A stretch of DNA of 64,000 nt from Kistimonas sp964291485 (GCA_964291485.2 OZ220224.1:1612001-1676000); one strand, 5' to 3'. Counted from the stretch's first letter, positions 52,825 through 61,708 are shown. Program-made: numbers and translations. The notes: generated by a model from the letters alone, not told the origin.

Positions 52825-54003
52825 ATGAAAACCATGGAAAAGATTGCTGTATCCAATTTGCCGGAAAAGTTTGATGAGTTTGGTGAAGCCCGCAGAAACG
52901 GTTTTCTGGCCGTCAAGGAATTCAAGGATCGGGGGGAGAAGGTGGTCGGTACCTTCTGTACCTTTACCCCGAAAGAAGTGATTTATGCGGCGGGCGCCCA
53001 TCCTGTGTCGCTTTGTTCCGTCAGTGAGGAAACCATACCGGATGCAGAAAAACATCTGCCCAGAAACCTCTGTCCACTGATAAAAGCCAGTTACGGCTTT
53101 GCGCTGACGGACCGTTGTCCCTACATGTATTTTGCGGACATGATCGTCGGGGAAACCACCTGCGACGGCAAAAAGAAAATGTACGAGTTACTGGGCGAGA
53201 TCAAGGATACCTGGGTCATGCAGCTGCCCCAGACCCAGACCCAGGAAAAGACCGATGCCCAGGCGCTTTGGAAAACGGAAGTTAGAAAACTGATCGAGAA
53301 GCTGGAGCAGAAGTTTGACACGGTGATCAAGCAGGAAGACCTGGCTGCTGCCATTCGCTCGTGTAACGAAGATCGTCGTGCATTGAAAGCCTTCCACCAG
53401 CTGGGGCGATACAAGCCTTCAGTGATAACCGGCTTCGATCTCTTTACGGTGCTCAATGGCGCCAGTTATACCTTTGACAGGGAAGCCATGAAGGCCAATG
53501 TCCGGCAGATGATTTCGGATGTTGAAGCACGCCATGTGGAGGGTGAGTGGGTTGTTCCCGAGCATACACCGCGAATATTAATCACCGGTTGTCCGATTGG
53601 CGGTGTAGCCAACAAGGTGATCAAGGCCATCGAAGAGGCCGGTGCTGTCGTGGTGGCGCTGGAAAACTGCCAGGGGTACCAGGAGCTGCATGAAGAGGTG
53701 GCTGAAGATATTGATCCGGTAGAAGCCATCGCCCGGAAATATTTGAATATTCCCTGTTCTGTCATGACACCGAATAAAGGCAGGGAAACCTTGCTGAAGG
53801 ATATGATTGATGAGTATCAGGTCGATGCCGTTGTTGATGTGGTCTTGCAGGCCTGTCACACCTATAACATCGAAAGCTACGGTATTCGGAAAATTGTCAC
53901 CGGTGAGAAAAACATTCCTTTCATGACGCTGGAAACCAATTACTCCGAGTCTGACACTGGCCAGATCAGAACCCGCATGGAAGCCTTCGTGGAGATGTTA
54001 TAA
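52825..54003 (+). CDS. 2-hydroxyacyl-CoA dehydratase D-family protein, double-cubane reductase type
   Basis: A 392-residue protein of the HgdB/FldC/YjiM family. Cysteines suited to iron-sulfur binding occur in GTFCTFTP, VSLCSVSEE, RNLCPLIK, LTDRCPY, GETTCDGKKKMYE, ITGCPIGG and QACHTYN. True dehydratases need two such subunits with CoA-substrate binding; here there is a single subunit next to one activase, the pattern described for double-cubane cluster reductases (DCCP/DCCPR). The natural substrate of that group is not settled. An ATG at 52834 is a second start candidate. It is convergent with the yedF-type operon. Confidence 0.85.
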   Translation: MKTMEKIAVSNLPEKFDEFGEARRNGFLAVKEFKDRGEKVVGTFCTFTPKEVIYAAGAHPVSLCSVSEETIPDAEKHLPRNLCPLIKASYGFALTDRCPYMYFADMIVGETTCDGKKKMYELLGEIKDTWVMQLPQTQTQEKTDAQALWKTEVRKLIEKLEQKFDTVIKQEDLAAAIRSCNEDRRALKAFHQLGRYKPSVITGFDLFTVLNGASYTFDREAMKANVRQMISDVEARHVEGEWVVPEHTPRILITGCPIGGVANKVIKAIEEAGAVVVALENCQGYQELHEEVAEDIDPVEAIARKYLNIPCSVMTPNKGRETLLKDMIDEYQVDAVVDVVLQACHTYNIESYGIRKIVTGEKNIPFMTLETNYSESDTGQIRTRMEAFVEML

Positions 54004-54023
54004 GTTCGCTTATCCATGATATC

Positions 54024-54066
54024 AGCCTGTGCATGGTTCCCACGGAAACCATGCACAGGCTATTTT
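54024..54066. terminator. bidirectional terminator between two convergent operons
   Basis: Fifteen-base perfect arms (54024-54038 and 54047-54061) with a short loop, followed by TATTTTG on the plus side. It separates the reductase operon from the DUF3343/desulfurase operon. Confidence 0.75.
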
Positions 54067-54070
54067 GTTT

Positions 54071-54283
54071 TTAACCCGCAATACTCGCCAGTTTTGCCGG
54101 TACAGTCAGGCCGGCTGGCACGGTGTCACTGCCATAATTCATCAGTTCCAGACACATCCCACATTCCGCAGAAATCGCACGGGGAACCGGCATGACACGG
54201 CATTCTACGGCTGCTGCCTTAAGCTGGGACTCGGCCTGAATCACCGCACGGGTATTTTCAAACAGAAGAAACTGGCGCGTCAT
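54071..54283 (-). CDS. DUF3343 family protein
   Basis: A 70-residue protein that fits DUF3343: FLLFENTRAVIQAESQLKAA, then VMPVPRAISAECGMCLEL with the conserved Pro-Arg and Cys pair, as in small putative Se/S-handling proteins. Its start overlaps the stop of the desulfurase-like gene by four bases, so they are translationally coupled. DUF3343 genes often lie beside YedF and this class of desulfurase in anaerobes and facultative bacteria; the function is not settled. Confidence 0.82.
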   Translation of the reverse strand: MTRQFLLFENTRAVIQAESQLKAAAVECRVMPVPRAISAECGMCLELMNYGSDTVPAGLTVPAKLASIAG

Positions 54284-55413
54284 GGTTGTTTTGCCACCTT
54301 GGTCAAAGCATCCAGCAGATAGTCAAAGTCTCTGCTGGAATGGTAAGGAGAAAGAGAGAGTCGACAGGTGCCGTCCGGTGCCGTGCCTAAGTGGCGGTGC
54401 GCCAATGGTGCGCAATGCAGTCCGGCACGGGTTTCAATGCCAAAACCATCATCAAGTCGCCATGAGAGTTCTGAGCTGGCCAGGGTGTTGTGGGTTAGCG
54501 AAAAGAGACCACCCTGGTGAGCAAAGTCCGTAGCAGCATGCAGCTGGAAACCTTCAATAGATCGGATAGCTGCCAGCAGCTCTTCAAGGTCATCACGATG
54601 GTGTGATGCTTCCGGTGGATATGCCAGCGCGGCTTCCAGACCAAAGATACCGGCGACATTCGGTGTGCCTGCTTCAAACCGGTCTGGCAGGAATTCGGGC
54701 ATATCGAGGTGTTCACTGTTGCTGCCGGTTCCCCCCAGGAGCAGTGGCTCCAGGGTTTGGGGATGACGTGCCCAGAAACCACCGGTGCCGGTGGGGCCAA
54801 GCAGCCCCTTGTGACCGGTGAAAATCACATAATCCAGTCCCCAGGCCTCTGCATTGAAGGGGACTTTACCCAGTGACTGCGACGCATCAACCAGCAGTGG
54901 TGCCTTACCAATAGCCTGTCGTATTTCTGCCAGCGACTGTGTCACACCGTTAACATTACTCTGGTGGTTTATCACCACCAGGCGCGTGTCGTCAGGTACG
55001 CGGATATTTGCCACATCAATCAGGCCGTCGGAGAACGCCGGAAGGGTATCTATCTGGATTTTACCCGCAAGGCGAAGCGCTTCGAGCGGGCGCGCAATGG
55101 CATTGTGTTCCATTGGGGAAATCAGCACCCGGCCACTGGTGAGATCCATGCCTCGAATCACGGTATTGGCGGCCTGGGTGGCATTGGCGGTAAAACAGAG
55201 ATGACCGGCGTCGTGAATGCCAAGAATACCGGCCAGTGTATCGCGACACTGTTCCACCACCCGTGCGACCGTACAGCAGCGCTGATTGGCAGAGCGGCCA
55301 TAGCTGCCCCCGACTTCCGTCAGGTAGCGGGCAACCGCTTCGGCTACCTGGGGCGGTTTGGGAAAGCTGGTGGCGCTGTTATCAAAATAGGTCAGGTGTT
55401 GCGTCACGTTCAT
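54280..55413 (-). CDS. class V aminotransferase, cysteine desulfurase-like
   Basis: A 377-residue PLP enzyme of the EF2568-type cysteine desulfurase group. Motifs: TYFDNSATSFPKPPQV at the N-terminus, FTANATQAANTVIRG, MEHNAIARPLEAL, VVINHQSNVNGV, LLVDASQSLG and the PLP lysine in YVIFTGHKGLLGPTG. The C-terminal GLHCAPLAHRHLGT carries a candidate persulfide cysteine. It would supply sulfur or selenium from cysteine or selenocysteine. It overlaps the genes on both sides by four bases, within a yedF-like, desulfurase, DUF3343 operon. Confidence 0.88.
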   Translation of the reverse strand: MNVTQHLTYFDNSATSFPKPPQVAEAVARYLTEVGGSYGRSANQRCCTVARVVEQCRDTLAGILGIHDAGHLCFTANATQAANTVIRGMDLTSGRVLISPMEHNAIARPLEALRLAGKIQIDTLPAFSDGLIDVANIRVPDDTRLVVINHQSNVNGVTQSLAEIRQAIGKAPLLVDASQSLGKVPFNAEAWGLDYVIFTGHKGLLGPTGTGGFWARHPQTLEPLLLGGTGSNSEHLDMPEFLPDRFEAGTPNVAGIFGLEAALAYPPEASHHRDDLEELLAAIRSIEGFQLHAATDFAHQGGLFSLTHNTLASSELSWRLDDGFGIETRAGLHCAPLAHRHLGTAPDGTCRLSLSPYHSSRDFDYLLDALTKVAKQP

Positions 55414-55760
55414 GGATAGATCACATGGCCGGTGCTGGAGAGGGTGTCGGAGATGGTATACATGTTCGAGATCGTGCCTGCCGCCAGCCGTTCTCTCAGT
55501 CCATAGAATTCAACACAGGTGCCGCATAACAGCAGTTCAACCCCCTGTTCTTCCAGTACCTGCAGGGCTGGTGCAGTGTCACACTCGTCAGCTGCCAGCA
55601 AAACGCCGGCATTGTAAAATACCAAGGCGGCAGGCTTGTTGTCGTTTTCGACCAGGGTGTTGATATAGGCCTTGATCAGCAGGCTTCCGAGCTCATCGTC
55701 ACCGGAACCCATCTTGTCGCTTTTGAAAGCGACCACAAAAGACGGTTTGTCTGCGCTCAT
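55410..55760 (-). CDS. YedF-like DsrE-fold protein
   Basis: A 116-residue protein matching the C-terminal DsrE-like half of YedF, with FVVAFKSDKMGSGDDELGSLLIKAY (split across the fold start), ALVFYNAGVLLAADEC and LLLCGTCVEFYGL. The usual N-terminal TusA-like domain is missing, so it is either a shortened form or a single-domain version. YedF is linked by name to selenium metabolism, but its chemistry is uncertain. It is first in the three-gene operon, overlapping the desulfurase gene by four bases. Confidence 0.82.
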   Translation of the reverse strand: MSADKPSFVVAFKSDKMGSGDDELGSLLIKAYINTLVENDNKPAALVFYNAGVLLAADECDTAPALQVLEEQGVELLLCGTCVEFYGLRERLAAGTISNMYTISDTLSSTGHVIYP

Positions 55761-55973
55761 GCGTTGATCCTCTTCAGAAAATGGGTTCGGAACATGACAG
55801 GATTGCTGTCAGTTATGCCTGTGACCCGGAGTATTCAGAAAAAGCCGCATTCCTTGTATTCGTGAAACCCCGTGCGTTATCTGTGAGGGTAACGTGACAA
55901 GAAAAATCACCTGCGAAGTGCATCATTAGCGTGTTGATCAGCTGGTCTATAATGCCGGAGGAGGTGTACGACA

Positions 55974-56576
55974 ATGCTTAATCATGTAATGGGCATGTTC
56001 TACCATCCGCACAAGGAATGGGATGCCATAGATCATGAAATTGATCGTCGTGAGCGTTTTTATCTCTCCCACCTGTTTGTTCTGGCGGCTATTCCCGGCT
56101 TTTGCTCTTACCTGGGGGCAACCTATGTCGGCTGGTCACCGCTGGGGCTTGATCCTATCCGACTGACGCCGTTGAGTGCGCTGCTGATGAGCGCCCTGTC
56201 TTACGTCGCGATTGTCGGTGCGATTGTTTTTATGGGGTTGTTTATTCACTGGATGGCGCGAACCTATGGCTGTCATCCTTCCCGTGGGCGTTGCATTATT
56301 TTTGCGGCCTATACAGCGACTCCTCTCTATCTGACGGGCTTGCTGGCACTGTTTCCTTCCATATCACTGAGCCTGTTCGGGATCCTGATGGGCGTCAGTT
56401 ATGCCGTATACCTGCTGTTTATCGGGATTCCCCATGTCATGCATATTCCGTTTGAGCGGGGGTTCCTGTTTGCCAGTGCGGTTGTTTGTGTCGGGCTGGT
56501 GGTGCTGGTATCCATGAAAGTGATTTCAGCACTGTTCTGGGAGGCGGGTTTTGGTCCGGTCTTTGTGGATGGCTAG
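55974..56576 (+). CDS. Yip1 family inner-membrane protein
   Basis: A 200-residue membrane protein with about five hydrophobic helices and an N-terminal cytoplasmic stretch (FYHPHKEWDAIDHEID) typical of bacterial Yip1/DUF1282 proteins. A strong GGAGGAGGTG site lies before the ATG. Function unknown in bacteria. Its stop codon overlaps that of convergent sctU inside a shared CTAG, so there is no room for a terminator between them. Confidence 0.85.
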   Translation: MLNHVMGMFYHPHKEWDAIDHEIDRRERFYLSHLFVLAAIPGFCSYLGATYVGWSPLGLDPIRLTPLSALLMSALSYVAIVGAIVFMGLFIHWMARTYGCHPSRGRCIIFAAYTATPLYLTGLLALFPSISLSLFGILMGVSYAVYLLFIGIPHVMHIPFERGFLFASAVVCVGLVVLVSMKVISALFWEAGFGPVFVDG

Positions 56577-57643
56577 GTGTCGCCGTTATCGCCCTGTTGC
56601 TGTTTCAATTGCTGGACCCAGCGGAAGACTTCAGCGACAGGACCAATCAGATCGGAAGGGATAAAGGCGCCAACTTCGGTCTGGCTGAACAGGGCGCGGG
56701 CCAGGGCTACATTCTCCATAACCGGGATGTTGTTCTGCTCCGCAACCTTGAGAATAAACTTGGCTTGTCCCCGTTTGCCCAGGGACGTCACGATTGGAAG
56801 AGGGGTTTTCTCCCGGTCGTAATAGAGGCCAACGGCAATGTGGGTCGGGTTTTTGATGACGACATCAGACTTTTTCACATCTTCATCAGAATTAATGATT
56901 TCTTGGTGGATTTCTTTCCGCTTTTGCTTGATTTCCGGGTTACCGTCCATTTCTTTGTATTCTTTCTTGACCTCATCCTTGGTCATTCGCTGTTCTTTGG
57001 TGAAATTCCATTTTTCAAACATAAAATCCGCAATAGAAATCACCACAAATGCGATGATTGAAAAAATCATCAGTTTTTTCAGCAGGGCAGCCAGCACTGG
57101 CAGGATGCAGCGTGAGCCACACCAGGGCATGTTGACCATGTCGGGTAAACTGGTCTTGATGACGTAATAAACGACGAATGAGAGAAACACAATCTTAATA
57201 ATGGATTTGAGGAGTTCTACCAGGTTCTTGATTGAAAAGATTTTCTTGGCGCCCTGTACCGGGTCGATTTTTTTGATATCCGGTTTGATCGATTCAAAGG
57301 CAATCAGAAAACCAAACTGCATGACATTGCCGAGGATGGCAGAAAACGCTGCAACCGCCACCAGTGGCGCCAGCATGACGAGCATCTTATGCAGTAAGCC
57401 CTCAGCCACCAGCCGGAACGCTTCCTTGAACTCCAGATTGTAGAACTCTGCCGGATACAGCAGGATTTCCTGGAACATCATCAGATACCAGTCACTCAGC
57501 GCCCACAGCGTAGCGACCACAAACAGAATGGTCGCGGTGGAGGCGACTTCCTTACTTTTGGCTACCTGGCCTTTTTGTCGGGCATCGCGGAGTTTTTTGG
57601 GGGTGGGTTGTTCTGTCTTTTCACTGCTGCTCTGGCCGCTCAT
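56573..57643 (-). CDS. sctU: type III secretion export switch protein SctU
   Basis: Export-gate protein that changes substrate class after self-cleavage. The 356 residues have an N-terminal tail (EKTEQPTPKKLRDARQKGQ), four membrane helices and a cytoplasmic domain with the autocleavage motif NPTH at residues 265-268. Sequence blocks such as GFLIAFESIKPDIKKIDPVQ and KEYKEMDGNPEIK are close to YscU. It is last in the operon and overlaps sctT by four bases. Confidence 0.96.
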   Translation of the reverse strand: MSGQSSSEKTEQPTPKKLRDARQKGQVAKSKEVASTATILFVVATLWALSDWYLMMFQEILLYPAEFYNLEFKEAFRLVAEGLLHKMLVMLAPLVAVAAFSAILGNVMQFGFLIAFESIKPDIKKIDPVQGAKKIFSIKNLVELLKSIIKIVFLSFVVYYVIKTSLPDMVNMPWCGSRCILPVLAALLKKLMIFSIIAFVVISIADFMFEKWNFTKEQRMTKDEVKKEYKEMDGNPEIKQKRKEIHQEIINSDEDVKKSDVVIKNPTHIAVGLYYDREKTPLPIVTSLGKRGQAKFILKVAEQNNIPVMENVALARALFSQTEVGAFIPSDLIGPVAEVFRWVQQLKQQQGDNGDT

Positions 57644-58434
57644 ACCATCAATTCTCCCAGCCGGGTAAACAGCCAGGGAATTTTGGCGGAATGCTCTTTG
57701 CCCAGCGTCATTATGGTGGTGATGCAGACGACCAGAATAGCCAGTGCCACGGCACTCTTGATCGGCATGGCCAGGATGAACACGTTTAGCTGTGGTGCTG
57801 AGCGGCTAATCAGTGCTACCCCGAACTCAGCAATGAACATGCTGATAATGGCCGGTGCAGCGAGCCATACGGCCAGGGTGATGATCTGGTCAAACTGACC
57901 CAGGAAGAAAATGACCGCCGACTGGTTCAGCACGGGATAAAAACTGAAAACAGGCCAGGCCTCATAGCTGTGGAAAATGCTGTTGAGCAGAATCAAAAAG
58001 ACGCCGCTGACCAGATAAAGGGTAAAAAATGTCTGGCCGAACAGAATGCCCATGGGAGAGGACTCCGAGCCGGTCATGGCGTTCATGCTGCTGGCCATGG
58101 AGGCGCCACGCTGGTTATCGATGAAGAAACCGGCGGATTCCAGCGCCCAGAAGGGAATCGTAGCGATAAAGCCGATCAGCATGCCGATCAGTACTTCTTT
58201 CATGATCAGGGCAAGCAACATCCACATGCCCGGTGATGTGTCCGGCTGTTGCTGTGACACCAGCGGAAACAGAAAGATTGCCAGACCACCAACGACACCG
58301 TTACGGATCATCGCACTGCCAAGGGATTTGGCATTCAGCATGGGAACAACGGTGAAAATCGCCGTCATTCGGATCATCGTCATGGAATAGACATACATGT
58401 ATTCCTTGATTGTATCGATGATTTCCGGTGGCAT
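57640..58434 (-). CDS. sctT: type III secretion export apparatus protein SctT
   Basis: Inner-membrane export-gate component of 264 residues with about eight hydrophobic segments. The family signature is seen in FFIDNQRGASMASSMNAMTGSESSPMG (read as adjoining parts of one loop) and FSFYPVLNQSA. The size matches YscT. It overlaps sctS by one base and sctU by four. Confidence 0.94.
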   Translation of the reverse strand: MPPEIIDTIKEYMYVYSMTMIRMTAIFTVVPMLNAKSLGSAMIRNGVVGGLAIFLFPLVSQQQPDTSPGMWMLLALIMKEVLIGMLIGFIATIPFWALESAGFFIDNQRGASMASSMNAMTGSESSPMGILFGQTFFTLYLVSGVFLILLNSIFHSYEAWPVFSFYPVLNQSAVIFFLGQFDQIITLAVWLAAPAIISMFIAEFGVALISRSAPQLNVFILAMPIKSAVALAILVVCITTIMTLGKEHSAKIPWLFTRLGELMV

Positions 58435-58700
58435 CAGCGTATCTCGGGAATCTGGTTCATGACGGCCAGGGCAAAGTTGAAGATCTCAATGCCCACCCAG
58501 CGCGCGGTCAGGAAGATACTGATAACTACCGCTACCAGTTTGAATGCGAAGGGCAGGGTTTGTTCCTGAATCTGGGTCAGCGCCTGAATCAGACTGATGA
58601 GCAGGCCGATGCCCGCCGCCGCAATGATTGGGGGCATAGACAGGATCAGCGTCAGCATCAGCGCTTCAGCGGTCAGGTTGAGTATGTCGGCATCGACCAT
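58434..58700 (-). CDS. sctS: type III secretion export apparatus protein SctS
   Basis: An 88-residue two-helix protein of the export gate, identical in length to typical YscS. The segment PPIIAAAGIGLLISLIQALTQIQEQTLPF is characteristic (two adjoining blocks: PPIIAAAGIGLLISLIQAL and TQIQEQTLPF). It lies 19 bases after sctR and overlaps sctT. Confidence 0.95.
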   Translation of the reverse strand: MVDADILNLTAEALMLTLILSMPPIIAAAGIGLLISLIQALTQIQEQTLPFAFKLVAVVISIFLTARWVGIEIFNFALAVMNQIPEIR

Positions 58701-58719
58701 GATGTGCTCCTGTCCCGGT

Positions 58720-59370
58720 TCAGGCGTAACCCATGACCAGCCCGTGAATCAGCTTGGTCCAGCCATCCAGCAGTACAAACAGCAGCAGTTTGAACGGCAG
58801 TGAAATGGTCATTGGCGAGACCATCATCATCCCCATGGCCAGCAGAATGTTGGAAACGATCAAGTCGATGACAATGAAAGGCAAATACAGCAGGAAGCCT
58901 ATCTGGAACGCTTTGGTCAGTTCGCTGATGGCAAAGGAGGGCACCAGTACCATCAGGCTGTCGGTGGCAATCTCTTCCTGATAATCGGGTGGCCAGAGCG
59001 CTTTGGCGCTTCTCAGGAAAAAAGCCCGCTCCCGTTCATTGGTGTTTTTGATCAGGAAATTGCGGTAGGGTTCTATGCCGTCTTCAAAGGCACCCCGCCA
59101 GCTGTCGTCCTTCAGGCTGACTTCCCGGTCCTTGAGAATCTCATAAGCTTCCATGCCCACCGGAGCCATGATGTAGATCGTCAGGATAATTGCCAGCGCA
59201 TTCAACGCCATGTTTGGCGGAATCTGCTGCAGACCGGTGGCGTTACGCAGAATACCGAACACCACCACCAGCTTGAGGAACGAGGTGCCCAGAATCGCGA
59301 TAAAGGGCACCAGCGACATCAGCGCCAGCGGCAGAATAAGGTAAAACGGCGTTGTGAGATTCAGGTCCAT
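58720..59370 (-). CDS. sctR: type III secretion export apparatus protein SctR
   Basis: A 216-residue inner-membrane gate protein (FliP/YscR family) with FLKLVVVFGILRNATGLQQI, PPNMALNALAIILTIYIMAP and the C-terminal helix pair ELTKAFQIGFLLYLPFIVID. The five copies per gate form a helical cap with SctS and SctT in known systems. It lies 26 bases after sctQ. Confidence 0.96.
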   Translation of the reverse strand: MDLNLTTPFYLILPLALMSLVPFIAILGTSFLKLVVVFGILRNATGLQQIPPNMALNALAIILTIYIMAPVGMEAYEILKDREVSLKDDSWRGAFEDGIEPYRNFLIKNTNERERAFFLRSAKALWPPDYQEEIATDSLMVLVPSFAISELTKAFQIGFLLYLPFIVIDLIVSNILLAMGMMMVSPMTISLPFKLLLFVLLDGWTKLIHGLVMGYA

Positions 59371-59396
59371 GCGTGCGAGTCCCCGGCGGTTGCTGT

Positions 59397-60449
59397 TTAC
59401 AGCAGTCGAACGATCCGCGCGCCCAGCTGATTATTGATCTGCACGAGTTCGCACTCGGCGAAAGGCTTGCCGTTGGCTTTCACCGTGACCGGGCTGGACA
59501 TATCCCGGTTCAGCTCAAAGGTGAATCCGGGCTGGAGCTGGCGGGCTTCGCCGAGGGTCAGTTCCTGCTGGCCTACATCAAACACCAGCCGGACGGGAAG
59601 GCCGTCGATATCTCTGGCGCTCGCTGCCTGCCCATGATGAGCCTGCTGGCCGTCATCGACTTGTTCCTCAACATGGTCTTCCAGGTCGTCATCGTATGCG
59701 TCAAATTCATCACTCATGTGATTCTCCACGGTCTCTTCCAAAAGGACTCGGGTTCCGTCGATACGACCGAGAAACCCGTTGTGCGCCGACAGCCGCACAA
59801 ACAGGTGGGTTTTGTTCTGGTAATAGCAGTGGTCGAACAGCAGCACATCGCCGGTTGCCAGCTGGCGCAGCTGGGTATCCGACAACACCGTGTAACCGAC
59901 TTCCAGGGACAGGGGGCACACCAGAGAATCCGGCAGATATCCACCGGCCTGCTGCTGGAGCAGGCTCAGCCATTGCCGGGTCTGGTTATTGACGGTCATC
60001 AGGGCGCTGCTGTTCTGGCTATCGGTGCTGATCATCAGCTCAATGCCGGCAGGCAGTTCTTCGGCAGGGTTGAAACGGCTGGCGTGAATCAGCTGGATAT
60101 CGGTTTGTAACAGGGAGCGGAGATCGCCCAGCAGCCGATCGATGACCATGGACAGGGTGCCAATCAGCAATTCTTCCGGCAGGCTTTCCGCAATATCTCC
60201 CAGACGACTGTTGCCCAGTGCAACCTCGTTGAAGAGGGAACTGTTAAGGAAAATAAGGGTATCCATGCCATCAATACTGGCTGTCAGCCGCAGGTTATAG
60301 CGGCGGTTCAGCAGAAGCGGGCGCACGGTCACCATGCAGTTTTCAGACGCCAGCTGTGAACGAAGTGCCGGTGGCTGACCGCAGACCAGGTTGTTCAGCA
60401 GGGCCTGCTCATGGCTGATTTCCGTGCAGATCAGGGGCTTGATGGCCAT
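59397..60449 (-). CDS. sctQ: type III secretion C-ring/sorting platform protein SctQ
   Basis: A 350-residue cytoplasmic protein with a C-terminal SpoA (FliN-like) domain: LPVRLVFDVGQQELTLGEAR, LQPGFTFELNRDMSSPVTV, AKPFAE-like region and the end QINNQLGARIVRLL. The N-terminal part (1-250) is variable, as in the family. SctQ makes pods that load chaperone-effector complexes. Slightly longer than YscQ. An internal start giving a separate SpoA fragment, common in this family, could not be confirmed. Confidence 0.9.
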   Translation of the reverse strand: MAIKPLICTEISHEQALLNNLVCGQPPALRSQLASENCMVTVRPLLLNRRYNLRLTASIDGMDTLIFLNSSLFNEVALGNSRLGDIAESLPEELLIGTLSMVIDRLLGDLRSLLQTDIQLIHASRFNPAEELPAGIELMISTDSQNSSALMTVNNQTRQWLSLLQQQAGGYLPDSLVCPLSLEVGYTVLSDTQLRQLATGDVLLFDHCYYQNKTHLFVRLSAHNGFLGRIDGTRVLLEETVENHMSDEFDAYDDDLEDHVEEQVDDGQQAHHGQAASARDIDGLPVRLVFDVGQQELTLGEARQLQPGFTFELNRDMSSPVTVKANGKPFAECELVQINNQLGARIVRLL

Positions 60450-60457
60450 GATTCAGG

Positions 60458-61207
60458 TTACCCGTTATCCTCGGCATCATCGTCTTGCGACTCGTCCCCG
60501 GCATACTGGTTACGGGAGCGACCATCGCCGGACTGATCCGAATCACTGTCGTTCTGCATCTGGATGTTGACCGACACATTGTCGCCAAACTTCCGGTTCA
60601 GGGTGTCGCTGAGTGCCTGCTCGCCCTTGCTGAGGAAATTGAACGAGTCGGCGGAAGTGGTCATGAACTCGACCTTGATTTCTCCGCCTTCGCGGCGAAA
60701 CATGACTTCGGTACCCGGCAGGATGTTATTGTTCAGCTTGATGTTGACGGTTTTGACATCACCCGCCGTCTGAACCTGTATCCGTTCAACGATCTTCTCA
60801 ATCTTGTCGATGGCATCCTGGGTGTTGGCACCCTGAACCTCGGCGGTTTTGGCGGCTGAGACATCGGCTCCTTTGGCATGAACGGCCTGTGTACCCTGCT
60901 CCTGTTCCCGGTCACCGTAGACAGAACGAAACAGGTCTTCGGGCGATTCACTGTCGGTCTTTTTGGATTCCGGTTGCTTCTCGTCGCGCAGTGTTTCTTT
61001 TTTATCGGTGGGCAGCTTTTCGCCGTCTGGCAACTTGTCCTGTTTGAGCTCTTTGGCACCTTTAGGCTTGTCATTCACCAGGGCTTTGCTGAAATCATCG
61101 GCATCTTTCTGGTCGGCATTGCCTCGCGGTTGCTCTTCAGCACCGGTTGCGGATTGCTGGTTGTTGGTTGGCCCTGTCGATGGCGTTGGTGTACCGCTGA
61201 TGCTCAT
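60458..61207 (-). CDS. sctP: type III secretion needle-length regulator SctP
   Basis: A 249-residue hydrophilic protein in the sctP position, with a charged, disordered N-terminal two thirds (KPKGAKELKQDKLPDGEKLP) and a C-terminal FliK-like region (VNIKLNNNILPGTEVMFRRE, DTLNRKFGDNVSVNIQMQ). SctP proteins measure needle length and drive the switch through SctU. It is about half the length of Yersinia YscP, which suggests a shorter ruler, although only the family position is sure. The acidic tail follows the core. Confidence 0.82.
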   Translation of the reverse strand: MSISGTPTPSTGPTNNQQSATGAEEQPRGNADQKDADDFSKALVNDKPKGAKELKQDKLPDGEKLPTDKKETLRDEKQPESKKTDSESPEDLFRSVYGDREQEQGTQAVHAKGADVSAAKTAEVQGANTQDAIDKIEKIVERIQVQTAGDVKTVNIKLNNNILPGTEVMFRREGGEIKVEFMTTSADSFNFLSKGEQALSDTLNRKFGDNVSVNIQMQNDSDSDQSGDGRSRNQYAGDESQDDDAEDNG

Positions 61208-61246
61208 GTCTGCGTCCCTGCTGTGTCATCAGAACTGGTAACGCCA

Positions 61247-61708
61247 TTAATACCGGTTCCTGGGGTTGAACTCTTCGAGTTCCTGTTCTTCCTGGTAGGC
61301 CTTCTTTTTGGCCTCTTCCTCGTCCAGAACTTGGGTGAACTCCTCGAACTTCTTCACCGCCTGCATGGCCACTTTCAGTGCAGCTTCAGCCTGCTGGAGC
61401 TCTTCTCGAACTTCTTCTACGCGGGATTCGGCCTTCCTGATGGCTTCCTCGAGCACGAGGTCATGTTCCCGCATCCTGGCAATGCGTTGTTTCAGGAAGT
61501 CCAGGTCGTGCTGGTGGACCTGGGCATTAATGATGTTATCGTAGAGATTGCGTTCTTCTTGACCACGCCAGTCGACATAAGTCGTCAGCTCTTCCTTTTT
61601 CTGGTCGACTTCAATCACCGCCTGCTCCAGACGATAACGGACTTTCTTGACCTCATCCTGGGCGGATTTTTCCCGGATGCGTTTGATTCTCAGCAGGTCA
61701 TGCAGCAT
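61247..61708 (-). CDS. sctO: type III secretion stalk protein SctO
   Basis: A 153-residue, highly charged coiled-coil protein with repeats such as KKVRYRLEQAVIEVDQKKEE and REELQQAEAALKVAMQAVKK. SctO (YscO/FliJ-like) sits in the ATPase ring and links it to the export gate. It matches YscO in length. It overlaps the end of sctN by one base; 39 bases separate it from sctP. Confidence 0.9.
   Translation of the reverse strand: MLHDLLRIKRIREKSAQDEVKKVRYRLEQAVIEVDQKKEELTTYVDWRGQEERNLYDNIINAQVHQHDLDFLKQRIARMREHDLVLEEAIRKAESRVEEVREELQQAEAALKVAMQAVKKFEEFTQVLDEEEAKKKAYQEEQELEEFNPRNRY

Noticed and set aside
59373..60110. 245-codon open frame on the plus strand
   Set aside because: It is antisense to sctQ, which has a clear SpoA domain; no ribosome-binding site or family features.
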